A stretch of 64,000 nt of DNA from Agromyces italicus DSM 16388 (GCF_000421545.1 NZ_ATXF01000004.1:248001-312000); one strand, 5' to 3'; numbered from the stretch's first letter, positions 38,099 through 47,647 are shown. Made by a program: numbers and translations. Notes: generated by a model not told the origin, from the sequence alone.

Positions 38099-40054
38099 GT
38101 GGCGGCCGGCCCGGTCGCCAGGGTGCTCGTCGATTCGCCGCTGCCGCAACTCGACCAGCTGTTCGACTACCGCGTGCCCGAACGCCTCGTCAACGAGGCG
38201 AAGCCCGGCGTCCGGGTGCGGGTGCCGCTTCGTTCGGGCGGCCGCATCGCCGACGGTTGGCTGGTCGAGCTCGCGGAGTCGAGCGAGTACGAGGGGCGGC
38301 TGGCCGAGCTCGACCTCGTGGTCTCCGAGGTGCCGCTCCTCGCACCCGAGGTGTGGGCGCTCGCCCGGGCGGTCGCCGACCGCGCGGCGGGCAACGCGAG
38401 CGATGTCCTGCGTCTCGCGATCCCGAGCCGGTACGTGCGGGTCGAGCGGGCGTGGCGGGCCGCCGAGCCCGACCCGGGCGGGCTTCCCGCTGCGACGGCC
38501 GTCACCGGCTACGAGGCGGGGGTCGTCGAGATGGGCATCGCGGGCGGCGAACGGATGGCCCTCGCCGCCGACCCGAGGCCGATCAAGCTGCCGTCGGGGG
38601 AGTGGGTCGGGGCCTGGGCGGTCACGCTCGCCGAGGCGGCGGCGGCCACGCTCGCGGCCGACCGCTCGAGCCTCCTCGTGGTGCCCGACTACCGCGACCA
38701 GGAGCAGCTGCAGGCGTCCCTCGCCGAGATCGTCGACCCTCGCCGGGTACTGCGCACCGATGCGCGTCAGACGGGGGGTGCCCGGTTCCGCTCGTTCCTC
38801 GACGCGGCTGGCGACGCTGCCCGCATCGTCATCGGCAACCGCTCGACGGTGTACGCGCCGGCGGCGAGACTCGGCCTCATCGCCCTCTGGGACGACGGCG
38901 ACGCCCTCATGAACGAGCCGCTGAGCCCGGGCGCGCATCCGCGCGACGTTGCCCTGATCCGTCAGGAGCAGTCCGGTGCGGCGCTGCTCTTCCTGGGGCA
39001 CGGCCGGAGCGTCGAGGTCGAGCGACTCGTCGAGATCGGCTGGGTGCGGCCGGTCGCCCCCCTTCGCCACGTGCGCCCGCGCGTCATCCCGACCGAGCAG
39101 CAGGCGGCGCCCGAGCCGGGTTCGGCGCGCATCCCGTCGGCGGCGTGGCGTCAGGCGCAGGAGGCCGTGCAACAGGGCCCGGTGCTCGTGCAGGTCGCGC
39201 GCCCCGGACACACGCCGATGCTCTCGTGCGATCGCTGTCGTGAGCCGGCGCGGTGCGCGGCCTGCGGGGGCGTCCTCGCGGTGCCGCGGGCCGGCGGCGC
39301 ACCCCGCTGCACGCTCTGCGGCACGAGCGCCGCGAACTGGCGGTGCGCGGTGTGCGAGGCGACGAAGCTGCGCGCGGTGACGGTCGGCGCGAGCCGCACC
39401 GCCGAAGAGCTCGGCCGGGCGTTCCCGCGGGCTCGGGTGATCCTCTCCGACGGTGAGCGGACGGTGCTGCGCGTGGGCGCCGAACCCGCGCTCGTGGTCG
39501 CGACACGCGGTGCGGAACCCGTCGCGGACGGCGGCTACCGCGCGGTGCTGCTCCTCGACGGCGAGCGGATGCTGCTGCGCGAGTCTCTGCGAGTCGCGGA
39601 GGACTGCCTCCGCTGGTGGTCGAACGCGGCCGCACTCGCGGCACCGGGCGCGCCGGTCTACCTCGTCGGCGTCGCGGGTGCGCTCGCGCAGGCGCTCGCG
39701 GGTTGGCGGCAGCTCGAATGGGCCGGCACCGAGCTCGCCGCCCGGCGGGCGCTCCGGTTCCCGCCTGCGGTTCGGGTGGCGAGCGTCGTCGCTCAGCACG
39801 CCGGGGTCGAGCGCGCGATCGCGGCGGCGACGGCCGCGGCGCCCGGGGTCGACGTGCTCGGGCCCGCCCCGGTCGACGACGAGCTCGAGCGCGCGATCGT
39901 GCGGTTCGACTACGGTGCCGGTGCGGCGGTGGCGCGGGCGCTGCGCGCGGAGATGATCCGGGTCGCGACCGAGCGACGCCGTCCCGTCGCGGGGCGTCGC
40001 CCGCAGCGTCCGCGCGTGCTGCGCGTGCGCGCCGACGACCCCGAGGTGCCGTGA
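38099..40054 (+). CDS. priA: Primosomal protein N' (PriA), probably helicase-inactive
   Basis: A 651-residue PriA homolog (GTG 38099). The N-terminal DNA-binding domain (VLVDSPLPQLDQLFDYRVP) and the zinc-binding cysteine cluster (SCDRCREPARCAACGG, then CTLCG and CAVC) are present. The helicase core has lost its ATP motifs. Where Walker A GxGKT should be there is RSSLLVVPDYRD, and the DEAH box is replaced by LWDDGDA. This is known for actinobacterial PriA and suggests a structural role in replication restart rather than unwinding. It is the last gene of the operon, one base after metK. Confidence 0.92.
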   Translation: MAAGPVARVLVDSPLPQLDQLFDYRVPERLVNEAKPGVRVRVPLRSGGRIADGWLVELAESSEYEGRLAELDLVVSEVPLLAPEVWALARAVADRAAGNASDVLRLAIPSRYVRVERAWRAAEPDPGGLPAATAVTGYEAGVVEMGIAGGERMALAADPRPIKLPSGEWVGAWAVTLAEAAAATLAADRSSLLVVPDYRDQEQLQASLAEIVDPRRVLRTDARQTGGARFRSFLDAAGDAARIVIGNRSTVYAPAARLGLIALWDDGDALMNEPLSPGAHPRDVALIRQEQSGAALLFLGHGRSVEVERLVEIGWVRPVAPLRHVRPRVIPTEQQAAPEPGSARIPSAAWRQAQEAVQQGPVLVQVARPGHTPMLSCDRCREPARCAACGGVLAVPRAGGAPRCTLCGTSAANWRCAVCEATKLRAVTVGASRTAEELGRAFPRARVILSDGERTVLRVGAEPALVVATRGAEPVADGGYRAVLLLDGERMLLRESLRVAEDCLRWWSNAAALAAPGAPVYLVGVAGALAQALAGWRQLEWAGTELAARRALRFPPAVRVASVVAQHAGVERAIAAATAAAPGVDVLGPAPVDDELERAIVRFDYGAGAAVARALRAEMIRVATERRRPVAGRRPQRPRVLRVRADDPEVP

Positions 40055-40156
40055 GTCGTCCAGGTCGTACCGCCGCGATCGTCCGCGCGACGGACTTCGC
40101 TCCTCCGCACGGACGATTCCGGCTCCGAAGGCTCGGACGCGGTGCCCGGGCGTGGC

Positions 40157-40162
40157 TACGGT
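40157..40162 (+). promoter_or_regulatory. TACGGT -10-like box, likely leaderless promoter of the histidine kinase gene
   Basis: TACGGT is followed by 6 bases (GACCAC) and the ATG at 40169. There is no ribosome binding site. Confidence 0.45.
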
Positions 40163-40168
40163 GACCAC

Positions 40169-41446
40169 ATGACACGTGATCGACTGATGAGCCGCCTCCC
40201 GCAGTTCGCGTTCCCCGTCGTGGGCATCGTCTACGTCGCGCTCTGGTGCGTGGCCGAGACCGGTCGAGGGCGTACGCTCCCGCCGATGGCGCCGCCGCCC
40301 GACTGGGCGATCTTCGCGGGTTTCGGCGGGGCGATCGCGCTCGCCGGTCGCTTTCCTCGATCGGCCTCCCTCGTCGCGATCGGTATGACCGCGGTGGCCG
40401 CGTTCGTTCCGGCGTTCCGGTTGTTCGGCTCCGAGTGGGCGGTGTTCATCGCCGTGCCGATCGTCGGCGCGGCGGTCGCGTCGGCACCGCACAGACGCGC
40501 ATGGTCGGCCGTGTTCACGGTGGTCTCGATCGTGCTGGTCGACTGCTGGATCGTACTGGCGGGCATGAACGAGGGGTTCTTCATGCTCCCCACCGGGTTC
40601 TGGCCCTCGCTCGCCTACACCCTGCTGAACCCGTTCGCGATCGCTGCGGCGCTCGTGATGGCGGCGGCGTGGGCGCTCGGCTGGGCGCTCGGCCTCGTGC
40701 GCACCCGGTACGCGGAACGCCTCGCCGCAGCCCGGCAGGGGGCCGAGCTCCGGGAGGCCGAACTCGAACTCGCGACGGCGCTCGAGCACGAACGGTTCGC
40801 ACGCGAGATCCATGACGTGGTCGCGCACTCGCTCGCCGGCATCGTCGCACAGGCCGACGGCGCCCGATACGCGTCCGACGACCGGCGCGTGGCGGGCGCG
40901 GCACTCGACGCGATCGCCGAACGCGGGCGGGGCGCACTGGTCGAGGTGCGGCGCCTCCTCGATTCACTCGGAGATCCTGCCGGATCGGACATGCCGGGCC
41001 TCGATCGGCTGGGCGAACTCGTCGACGGTGCCCGCTCGTCCGGCCTCGACGTCGCGGTCGGCGAGCACGGCGAGCGCGTCGCTCTCGCGCCGGCCCAGTC
41101 GCGGGCCATGTATCGGATCGTTCAGGAGAGCCTCACGAACGCCGTGCGTCACGGCGCGCGGGGCGAGCCGACGCGCCTCGCCCTCGTATGGCAGTCGAAC
41201 GGCGTGGGCTTCGAGATCGTCTCGCCGCGACGCGGCGACCAGGTCGAGAGCCCGCAAGGGCGGGGCATCGTCGGCATGCGCGAGCGGGCGCGATCGGCGG
41301 GTGGATGGCTCGGTGTCGACGCCGACGACCGCCGGGGCTTCGTGGTCGCCGGCTTCCTTCCCGCCCAGCCCGCCGCCGTATCGCCGACCGCCGAGCTCGA
41401 GCCGGCCTCCACGCCCGTCGAGGCGAGTGAAGGGGCCGAAGAGTGA
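40169..41446 (+). CDS. Sensor histidine kinase (DesK/NarL-partner type)
   Basis: A 425-residue membrane kinase. About five to six hydrophobic helices fill residues 8-180 with very short loops and no extracellular sensor domain, so it may sense the membrane itself or an intramembrane signal. The phospho-acceptor is His215 in REIHDVVAHSLAG, the HisKA_3 type, preceded by a coiled coil (AARQGAELREAELELATALEHERF). The ATPase domain has the N-box NAVRHGARG and the G-box GRGIVGMRERARSAGG. It overlaps its response regulator by 4 bp. The signal and targets are unknown. Confidence 0.9.
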   Translation: MTRDRLMSRLPQFAFPVVGIVYVALWCVAETGRGRTLPPMAPPPDWAIFAGFGGAIALAGRFPRSASLVAIGMTAVAAFVPAFRLFGSEWAVFIAVPIVGAAVASAPHRRAWSAVFTVVSIVLVDCWIVLAGMNEGFFMLPTGFWPSLAYTLLNPFAIAAALVMAAAWALGWALGLVRTRYAERLAAARQGAELREAELELATALEHERFAREIHDVVAHSLAGIVAQADGARYASDDRRVAGAALDAIAERGRGALVEVRRLLDSLGDPAGSDMPGLDRLGELVDGARSSGLDVAVGEHGERVALAPAQSRAMYRIVQESLTNAVRHGARGEPTRLALVWQSNGVGFEIVSPRRGDQVESPQGRGIVGMRERARSAGGWLGVDADDRRGFVVAGFLPAQPAAVSPTAELEPASTPVEASEGAEE

Positions 41447-42087
41447 CCGTCCGGGTGGCCATCGCCGACGACGAACGGCTGTTCTGCTCGGGACTCGGGA
41501 TGCTCGTCGACTCGCAGGGCGACCTCGAGTTCACCGGCGCTGCGCATCGCGGCGACGAGGTGGAGCGTCTCATCGAGTCGGCGCGGCCCGATGTGCTGCT
41601 GATGGACGTCCGGATGCCCGGACTCGACGGCATCACCGCGACGGAGGCGCTGCTCGCGGTCGCGGGCGATCGTCCTCGGGTCATCGTGCTGACGACGCAT
41701 CGCGGTGAGGTCGCCGTGCAGCGGGCGCTGCGTGCCGGCGCGCGCGGCTTCTTGATGAAGGACACCACGCCGGAGCTGCTCCTCGCCGCGATCCGCGCGG
41801 TGCACGACGGCGGCACCGTCGTGGCGCCGGCGGAGCCGACGAGCCTCGTTCGCGACATCCCGGCCGAACGGCCGCGCGACGAGGCCGCCATCGCAGCGCT
41901 GTCGCGTCGGGAGCGCGAGGTCTACCTCCTCGCGGCACGCGGGTACTCGAACGCCGAGATCGCCGCGCTCGCGTTCATCTCCGAGACGACGGTGAAGAGT
42001 CACATCTCGTCGGTGCTCGCGAAGCTCGGGCTCGCCTCTCGGCTGCGGCTCGTGGCGCACGCGTGGGAGCACGGTCTGCTCGGCTGA
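41443..42087 (+). CDS. LuxR/NarL-family response regulator
   Basis: A 214-residue DNA-binding regulator. The receiver domain (1-120) has IADDERL with the acidic pair D9-D10, the phosphorylation site Asp55 in LLMDVRMPG, a switch Thr in VLTTH and Lys in LMKDTTP. The C-terminal LuxR helix-turn-helix (about 148-210) has LSRREREVYLLAARGYSNAEIA and ETTVKSHISSVLAKLG. It is cotranscribed with the kinase gene upstream (4-bp overlap). fmt follows 23 bp later, but a regulatory link is not implied. Confidence 0.93.
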   Translation: MTVRVAIADDERLFCSGLGMLVDSQGDLEFTGAAHRGDEVERLIESARPDVLLMDVRMPGLDGITATEALLAVAGDRPRVIVLTTHRGEVAVQRALRAGARGFLMKDTTPELLLAAIRAVHDGGTVVAPAEPTSLVRDIPAERPRDEAAIAALSRREREVYLLAARGYSNAEIAALAFISETTVKSHISSVLAKLGLASRLRLVAHAWEHGLLG

Positions 42088-42110
42088 GCGCGATCCGGAA
42101 GAATGGTCCG

Positions 42111-43049
42111 GTGACCTCTCTGCGCCTCGTCTTCGCCGGAACACCCGCCGCCGCTGTCCCGAGTCTCGAACGGCTCGCCGGCGAGGGCCTGCACGAGGTG
42201 GTCGGTGCGGTGACGCGGCCGGATGCGCCGCTCGGGCGCAAGCGCGTGCTGACCCCGTCGCCCGTCGCCGCCGCAGCCGAGGTGCATGGTCTGCCGATCG
42301 TGAAGGCGGCCCGTCTCGACGCGGAGGCGACGGCCCGGATCGAGGCGCTTCGCCCCGATCTCGGGGTGATCGTCGCGTACGGCGGGCTCGTCCGCGAGCC
42401 GCTGCTCTCGTTGCCGCGCCTCGGCTGGATCAATCTGCACTTCTCGGTGCTGCCCGCCTGGCGCGGCGCCGCGCCCGTGCAGCACGCGATCATCGCCGGC
42501 GACGCCGAGCTCGGGGCCTCGGTCTTCCAGCTCGTCCCCGAGCTCGATGCGGGTGACGTGTTCGCCGTGCGCAGTTGGCCGAACGATGAGGGCCTGACTG
42601 CCGGCGCCGCCCTCGAGGTGCTTGCGGAGCGCGGTGCCGAACTCCTCGCCGAAGTGGTCGACGGGCTCGCGGCGGGCACGGCGCGCGCGGTGCCGCAGTA
42701 CGGTGAGGCGAGTCTCGCCCCCAAACTCACGATCGACGACGGCCGGATCGACTGGCATCGCGGCGAGCGCGAGGTGCTCGCACGGTTCCGTGGCGTGACG
42801 CCCGAACCGGGCGCGTGGACGACGGTCGGCGGCGAGCGGCTGAAGGTGCTCGAGGCGCGCCCGGTCGTCTCCGCCGACCCCGTCGAGCCGCTCCCCGCGG
42901 GTGAGCTCCGCCCCGAGCGGCGCCGGGTGCTCGCCGGCACCGCCGACGTTCCGATCGAGCTCGTCCGGGTGCAGCCGGCGGGCAGGGGCGCGATGGCCGC
43001 CGCCGACTGGGGCCGCGGGCTCGCCGAGGGGCTTCGTACGCTCGAGTAG
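42111..43049 (+). CDS. fmt: Methionyl-tRNA formyltransferase
   Basis: Formylates initiator Met-tRNA. The 312-residue protein (GTG 42111, giving LRLVFAGTPAAAVPSLE) has the N10-formyl-THF binding and catalytic region INLHFSVLPAWRGAAPVQ (Asn and His) with the partner Asp in ELDAGDVFA. The C-terminal OB-like domain contains RIDWHRGEREVLARFRG and the closing AADWGRGLAEGL. An AAGAAT six bases upstream of the GTG could be a -10 for a leaderless transcript, but it is a poorer match than the others. Peptide deformylase is not adjacent. Confidence 0.95.
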   Translation: MTSLRLVFAGTPAAAVPSLERLAGEGLHEVVGAVTRPDAPLGRKRVLTPSPVAAAAEVHGLPIVKAARLDAEATARIEALRPDLGVIVAYGGLVREPLLSLPRLGWINLHFSVLPAWRGAAPVQHAIIAGDAELGASVFQLVPELDAGDVFAVRSWPNDEGLTAGAALEVLAERGAELLAEVVDGLAAGTARAVPQYGEASLAPKLTIDDGRIDWHRGEREVLARFRGVTPEPGAWTTVGGERLKVLEARPVVSADPVEPLPAGELRPERRRVLAGTADVPIELVRVQPAGRGAMAAADWGRGLAEGLRTLE

Positions 43050-43121
43050 CGCCGCTCGCGGCCGTGCGGCCGTGCGGCCGGGCGGCCTGCGCCCCGAGGC
43101 CCGCGCGCGCGGCACGACGCG

Positions 43122-43127
43122 TACAGT
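43122..43127 (+). promoter_or_regulatory. TACAGT -10 box, likely leaderless promoter of rsmB
   Basis: TACAGT is followed by 6 bases and GTG 43134; no ribosome binding site. Confidence 0.5.
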
Positions 43128-43133
43128 TGACGG

Positions 43134-44567
43134 GTGCAGCAGCAACGCCCCGCCCGTCGGCCCGCCCGCGACCGCGACGCCCGGCGACCCCGCCAGGTGC
43201 GGGTGTCGCCGCCCCGCATCGTCGCCTACGAGGTGCTCGATGCGGTGCGCACCGACGAGGCGTACGCGAATCTGCTGCTGCCCAAGCGCATCGAGCGCTC
43301 GAAGCTCAGCGAGGCCGACGCGGCGCTCGCGACCGAGCTGACCTACGGCACGCTGCGCATGCAGGGCTTCTACGACGCGGTCATCGAGTTGGCCGCGGGC
43401 AGGCCCGCCGACCGCATCGACCCGCCGGTGCTCGACATCCTGCGGCTCGGCGTGCATCAGCTGCTCTCGACGCGGGTGCCGACGCACGCCGCGGTCAACG
43501 AGCAGGTCGTGCTCGCGAAGCGCATCGCCCCGGCCGCGAGCGGCTTCGTGAACGGCGTGCTCCGCACGGTCTCCCGCTCGAGTCTCGAATCGTGGCGCGA
43601 CGAGCTCGCCGCCGAACTGCCGAGCGACGACGCCCGGCTCGCCGCGCTGGCGTCCCACCCCGAGTGGATCGTCCGGGCGCTCCGCTCGGCGCTCGTGAAG
43701 GAGGGGCGCGGTGACGAGCTCGAGGCGCTGCTCGACGCCGACAACGCGGCGCCCCGGGTGAACCTCGCGGTGCTGCCCGGCCTCGGCGATGAGACGCCGG
43801 CCGAGCTCGGTGAGCCGAACCGCTTCTCGCCGATCGGCGCCACCGCGCCGAACCCGATCGCACTCGTCGCCGCCCACGAGGGTCGCGTCCGCGTGCAGGA
43901 CGAAGGATCGCAGCTCGCCGCCCTCGCGCTCTCTCGCGCGGGCGGCGTCGCCCCGGGCGAGCGCTGGCTCGACCTCTGCGCGGGTCCCGGCGGCAAGACG
44001 GCCGTGCTCGCCGCCGAGGCGCTCGCGAACGATGCGACCCTCGTCGCGAACGAGCTCGTCCCTGCGCGCGCCGAGCTCGTGCGCCGGGCGATCGCGGGCG
44101 TTCCCCTCGAGGTGCACGTCGCCGTCGGCGACGGTCGCGAGACGGATGCCTCGGCACTCGGCTCGTCGGGCGGATTCGACCGGATCCTCCTCGACGCGCC
44201 CTGCACCGGGCTCGGCGCACTGCGACGGCGCCCCGAGGCGCGCTGGCGCAAGCAGCCGGCCGACGTCCCCGAGCTCACGCAGCTCCAGGGCGAACTCTTC
44301 GACCACGCCGTGCGGCTGCTCGCTCCGGGTGGGGTGCTCGCCTACGTCACGTGCTCGCCGCACACGGCCGAGACGCACGGCACCCTCGCGGCGGCCCTCC
44401 GCCGCTGGAAGGGCGAGCTCGAGCAGCTCGACACGCGGGCCGTCGTGCAATCGGTGGTGCGCGAGCCGCTCGACCTCGCCGGGGTGTCCGAGACGGTGCA
44501 GCTGTGGCCGCACCGGCACGGCACCGACGCGATGTTCATCGCGCTCGTGCGCCGCCGCGCCGCCTGA
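43134..44567 (+). CDS. rsmB: 16S rRNA (cytosine-C5) methyltransferase, RsmB/NOP family
   Basis: SAM-dependent m5C methyltransferase for 16S rRNA. The 477-residue protein starts with an Arg/Pro-rich tail of about 25 residues, then a NusB-like RNA-binding domain (about 28-165). The methyltransferase domain has the SAM site LDLCAGPGGKTAVLA, DAPCTGLGALRRRPEARW with the Cys that releases product, and VTCSPHTAETHG with the nucleophilic Cys. The start GTG 43134 is set by the TACAGT box six bases upstream. Confidence 0.93.
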   Translation: MQQQRPARRPARDRDARRPRQVRVSPPRIVAYEVLDAVRTDEAYANLLLPKRIERSKLSEADAALATELTYGTLRMQGFYDAVIELAAGRPADRIDPPVLDILRLGVHQLLSTRVPTHAAVNEQVVLAKRIAPAASGFVNGVLRTVSRSSLESWRDELAAELPSDDARLAALASHPEWIVRALRSALVKEGRGDELEALLDADNAAPRVNLAVLPGLGDETPAELGEPNRFSPIGATAPNPIALVAAHEGRVRVQDEGSQLAALALSRAGGVAPGERWLDLCAGPGGKTAVLAAEALANDATLVANELVPARAELVRRAIAGVPLEVHVAVGDGRETDASALGSSGGFDRILLDAPCTGLGALRRRPEARWRKQPADVPELTQLQGELFDHAVRLLAPGGVLAYVTCSPHTAETHGTLAAALRRWKGELEQLDTRAVVQSVVREPLDLAGVSETVQLWPHRHGTDAMFIALVRRRAA

Positions 44568-44600
44568 GCGCGCGGCGGGCGCCGCGGCATCCCCGCTCGA

Positions 44601-44606
44601 TAGGCT
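44601..44606 (+). promoter_or_regulatory. TAGGCT -10 box, likely leaderless promoter of rpe
   Basis: TAGGCT is followed by 7 bases and ATG 44614; no ribosome binding site. Confidence 0.55.
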
Positions 44607-44613
44607 TCGAGCC

Positions 44614-45282
44614 ATGACGACGCGCATCAACCCGAGCATCCTCGCCGCCGACTTCGCGAACATCGAGCACGAGCTGGCCCGCATCGCGACGGCTGACCTG
44701 GTGCACGTCGACGTCATGGACAACCACTTCGTGCCGAACCTCACCTTCGGCCCGCAGATGGTGGAGCGCATCCGGGCGACGAGCCCCATCCCGCTCGACG
44801 TGCACCTCATGATCGACGACCCCGATCGGTGGGCGCCAGGCTACGCCGAACTCGGCGCCGAGAGTGTGACGTTCCATGTCGAAGCCGCAGCCGACCCCGT
44901 CGCGCTCGCGCGACGTCTGCGCGAGATCGGTTCCCGGGCCGGCATCGGACTGAAGCCCGGCACCGACGCCGAGCCGTTCCTCGAGGTGCTGCACGAGTTC
45001 GACCAGGTGCTCGTGATGACCGTCGAGCCGGGCTTCGGCGGTCAGTCGTTCATGCCCGAGACCATGCCGAAGCTGCGGCGCGTCGCCGACGCCGTGCGAG
45101 CCCGGGGGCTCGACGTCTGGTTGCAGGTCGACGGCGGCGTCACGGTCGGCACGATCGGCATCGCCGCCGAGGCGGGCGCCGACACGTTCGTCGCAGGCTC
45201 CGCCGTGTTCCGCGGCGTCCCCGAGGAGCAGATCGCCGCGCTGCGGGCGGCCGCGTCGGCGCACCCCCACGCACACGGGTAG
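44614..45282 (+). CDS. rpe: Ribulose-phosphate 3-epimerase
   Basis: Interconverts ribulose-5-P and xylulose-5-P in the pentose phosphate pathway. The 222-residue TIM-barrel protein has [10 protein letters not shown] at the N-terminus, metal ligands in [17 protein letters not shown] (H31, D33), [21 protein letters not shown] and the second Asp in QVDGGV. Length is standard. hisE begins 10 bp downstream, and its own TAGCCT box overlaps the rpe stop codon. Confidence 0.96.
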   Translation: MTTRINPSILAADFANIEHELARIATADLVHVDVMDNHFVPNLTFGPQMVERIRATSPIPLDVHLMIDDPDRWAPGYAELGAESVTFHVEAAADPVALARRLREIGSRAGIGLKPGTDAEPFLEVLHEFDQVLVMTVEPGFGGQSFMPETMPKLRRVADAVRARGLDVWLQVDGGVTVGTIGIAAEAGADTFVAGSAVFRGVPEEQIAALRAAASAHPHAHG

Positions 45283-45285
45283 CCT
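45280..45285 (+). promoter_or_regulatory. TAGCCT -10 box, likely leaderless promoter of hisE
   Basis: TAGCCT overlaps the rpe stop codon and is followed by 7 bases and GTG 45293; no ribosome binding site. Confidence 0.5.
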
Positions 45286-45292
45286 AGAGAGC

Positions 45293-45556
45293 GTGAAGAC
45301 CTTCGACGAACTCTTCGTCGAGCTGCGCGACAAGGCCCGTACCCGACCTGAGGGTTCCGGCACCGTGCGCGAGCTCGACGCGGGTGTGCACGCCATCGGC
45401 AAGAAGATCGTCGAGGAGGCGGCCGAGGTCTGGATGGCCGCCGAGTACCAGAGCGACGCCGAGACGGCAGAGGAGATCTCGCAGCTGCTCTACCACGTGC
45501 AGGTGCTCATGCTCGCGAAGGGGCTCTCGCCGGCCGACGTGTACCGACATCTCTGA
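45293..45556 (+). CDS. hisE: Phosphoribosyl-ATP pyrophosphatase HisE
   Basis: Second step of histidine synthesis, removing pyrophosphate from phosphoribosyl-ATP. The 87-residue all-helical protein of the MazG-like superfamily has the metal-binding [14 protein letters not shown] helix and [20 protein letters not shown]. It is the stand-alone form, with HisI encoded separately 1.6 kb downstream, as usual in actinobacteria. hisG follows after 44 bp. Confidence 0.96.
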   Translation: MKTFDELFVELRDKARTRPEGSGTVRELDAGVHAIGKKIVEEAAEVWMAAEYQSDAETAEEISQLLYHVQVLMLAKGLSPADVYRHL

Positions 45557-45600
45557 TCCCGCCCGAGGCCCGTCAGACCCGTCGACACGAAAGTACCGAA

Positions 45601-46443
45601 ATGCTCCGAATCGCCGTGCCCAACAAGGGCTCGCTCGCCGAAACCGCCGCGCAGATGCTGTGGGAGGCCGGGTACACCGGTCGCCGCGACCCGCGCGAGC
45701 TGCACACCGCCGACCCGCGGAACGGGGTCGAGTTCTTCTATCTCCGCCCCCGCGACATCGCCACCTACGTGGGTTCGGGCGCGCTCGACGTCGGCATCAC
45801 GGGTCGCGACCTGCTGCTCGATTCCGGCTCGGATGCCACGGAGATCGCTCCGCTCGGATTCGGCGACTCGACCTTCCGCTTCGCCGGGCCGGCCGACACG
45901 TTCGCCGAGCTCTCGGACCTCGAGGGCGTGCGCGTCGCGACGAGCTACCCGGGACTCGTGGGCGCCTTTCTCGAGCGGCAGGGCGTCACCCCGGCGAAGC
46001 TCGTGAAGCTCGACGGCGCCGTCGAGTCGGCGGTGCGGCTCGGCGTGGCCGATGCCGTCGCCGACGTGGTGTCGACCGGAGCGACGCTCCGTGCGGCGGG
46101 GCTCGGGATCTTCGGCCCGGTCATCCTCGATTCCACCGCCGTGCTGATCGGCTCGGGCGTCGACAAGCCCGGCGCCGCGACCCTGCTGCGGCGCCTCCAG
46201 GGCGTCCTCGTCGCTCGCCAGTACGTGCTGCTCGACTACGACGTCCCGGTGGCGCACCTCGAGCGCGCGACCGGTGCGGCGCCCGGCTTCGAGTCGCCGA
46301 CGGTGTCGCCGCTGCACGACCCCGAGTGGGTCGCCGTGCGCGTCATGATCCCGCGGGTCGACATGAACCACGTGATGGACGAGCTGTACGAGATCGGTGC
46401 CCGGGCCATCCTGGTGTCCGCGATCCACGCGGCGCGGTTGTGA
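45601..46443 (+). CDS. hisG: ATP phosphoribosyltransferase (long form)
   Basis: First enzyme of histidine synthesis. The 280-residue protein is the long, self-sufficient His[14 protein letters not shown] at the N-terminus, [12 protein letters not shown], the PRPP-binding region near [14 protein letters not shown], and a C-terminal ACT-like domain of about 75 residues that binds histidine for feedback control. No hisZ is needed. It starts 44 bp after hisE and is followed 10 bp later by hisF. Confidence 0.96.
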   Translation: MLRIAVPNKGSLAETAAQMLWEAGYTGRRDPRELHTADPRNGVEFFYLRPRDIATYVGSGALDVGITGRDLLLDSGSDATEIAPLGFGDSTFRFAGPADTFAELSDLEGVRVATSYPGLVGAFLERQGVTPAKLVKLDGAVESAVRLGVADAVADVVSTGATLRAAGLGIFGPVILDSTAVLIGSGVDKPGAATLLRRLQGVLVARQYVLLDYDVPVAHLERATGAAPGFESPTVSPLHDPEWVAVRVMIPRVDMNHVMDELYEIGARAILVSAIHAARL

Positions 46444-46453
46444 GGCGGCGCGC

Positions 46454-47215
46454 ATGAGCCTCGCCGTCCGGGTCATCCCGTGCCTCGACGTCGCCGAAGG
46501 GCGCGTCGTCAAGGGCGTCAACTTCCAGAATCTCCGCGACGCGGGCGACCCCGTCGAGCTGGCGGCCCGCTACGCAGCGCAGGGCGCCGACGAGCTCACC
46601 TTCCTCGACGTGACGGCGACGGTCGACGAGCGCTCGACGACCTACGAGATGGTGCAGCGCGTCGCCGAGCAGGTGTTCATCCCGCTGACCGTGGGCGGGG
46701 GCGTGCGCTCGACCGACGACGTCGCACGCCTGCTCGGCCACGGCGCCGACAAGATCGGCGTGAACAGCGCCGCGATCGCGCGCCCCGAACTCATCGCCGA
46801 GATCGCCGACCGTTTCGGCGCGCAGGTCTGCGTGCTCTCGCTCGACGTCAAGCGCTCGGAGCGCACCGCATCGGGCTTCGTCGTGACGACCCACGGCGGC
46901 CGTACCGAGACCGAGCTCGACGCCCTCGACTGGGCCCGGCGGGCGATCGGGCTCGGCGCGGGCGAACTCCTCGTGAACTCGATCGACGCCGACGGTACGA
47001 AGGCCGGGTTCGACCTCGAACTCACCGGCCTCATGCACGAGCTCTCGACCGTGCCGGTGATCGCCTCGGGCGGCGCCGGGCGAGTGGCCGACTTCGCGCC
47101 GGTGATCGCAGCCGGAGCCGATGCGGTGCTCGCAGCGAGCGTCTTCCACAACGGCGAGGTGACGATCGGCGAGGTCAAACGAGCGCTCGCCCTCGACGGA
47201 AGGATCGTCCGATGA
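46454..47215 (+). CDS. hisF: Imidazole glycerol phosphate synthase subunit HisF
   Basis: Cyclase half of the HisH-HisF complex, making imidazole glycerol phosphate and AICAR. The 253-residue TIM barrel has [18 protein letters not shown] (catalytic Asp in CLDV), the phosphate-binding VGGGVRS and ASGGAG loops, and the second catalytic Asp in [12 protein letters not shown]. hisH and hisA are elsewhere. ATG 46454; overlaps hisI by 4 bp. Confidence 0.97.
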   Translation: MSLAVRVIPCLDVAEGRVVKGVNFQNLRDAGDPVELAARYAAQGADELTFLDVTATVDERSTTYEMVQRVAEQVFIPLTVGGGVRSTDDVARLLGHGADKIGVNSAAIARPELIAEIADRFGAQVCVLSLDVKRSERTASGFVVTTHGGRTETELDALDWARRAIGLGAGELLVNSIDADGTKAGFDLELTGLMHELSTVPVIASGGAGRVADFAPVIAAGADAVLAASVFHNGEVTIGEVKRALALDGRIVR

Positions 47216-47583
47216 GCGGGTTCTCGACGGTCGATCAGGCGCTCCAACGTGCGGTGTTCAACGAGCAGGGGCTGCTGCCCGCCGTCATCCAGCAATGGGA
47301 CACGGGCGAGATGCTCATGCTCGGCTGGATGGACCGCGAGGCGCTGCGCCGCACCCTCACCGAGGGCCGGGTCACGTTCTGGTCGCGTTCGCGCAGGGAA
47401 TACTGGCGCAAGGGCGACACCTCGGGGCACGCCCAGTACGTGCGCGAGGCCGCCCTCGACTGCGACGCCGATACCCTGCTGGTGAAGGTCGAGCAGATCG
47501 GCGCCGCCTGTCACACGGGCGACCGCACCTGCTTCGACGGCGACCCCGTCGAGGTCGTCGTCGGCCACCCGCCGGGCGACTGA
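47212..47583 (+). CDS. hisI: Phosphoribosyl-AMP cyclohydrolase HisI
   Basis: Third step of histidine synthesis, opening the adenine ring of phosphoribosyl-AMP. The 123-residue single-domain protein has [12 protein letters not shown], the signature [18 protein letters not shown], and zinc/magnesium ligands in DCDADTLL and ACHTG...C. It overlaps hisF by 4 bp and is followed 64 bp later by trpE, where histidine genes give way to tryptophan genes. Confidence 0.96.
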   Translation: MSGFSTVDQALQRAVFNEQGLLPAVIQQWDTGEMLMLGWMDREALRRTLTEGRVTFWSRSRREYWRKGDTSGHAQYVREAALDCDADTLLVKVEQIGAACHTGDRTCFDGDPVEVVVGHPPGD

Positions 47584-47647
47584 AACGCCCGATCGACCGC
47601 ACGCCGACCAGCACGCCCGTCAACGGGCACCGCGACGAGGAGACACG

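Noticed and set aside
40077-40118. Inverted repeat ATCGTCCG/CGGACGAT after priA as a terminator
   Set aside because: Only 8 bp with a 24-base loop; too weak compared with the other terminators to list as a feature.
42099-42104. AAGAAT as a leaderless promoter for fmt
   Set aside because: The spacing (6 bases) fits, but the first base of TANNNT is missing. fmt may simply be read from the kinase/regulator operon 23 bp upstream.
47584-47647. Tryptophan attenuator leader peptide before trpE
   Set aside because: The 64-bp gap has no short frame with consecutive TGG codons and no competing hairpins.
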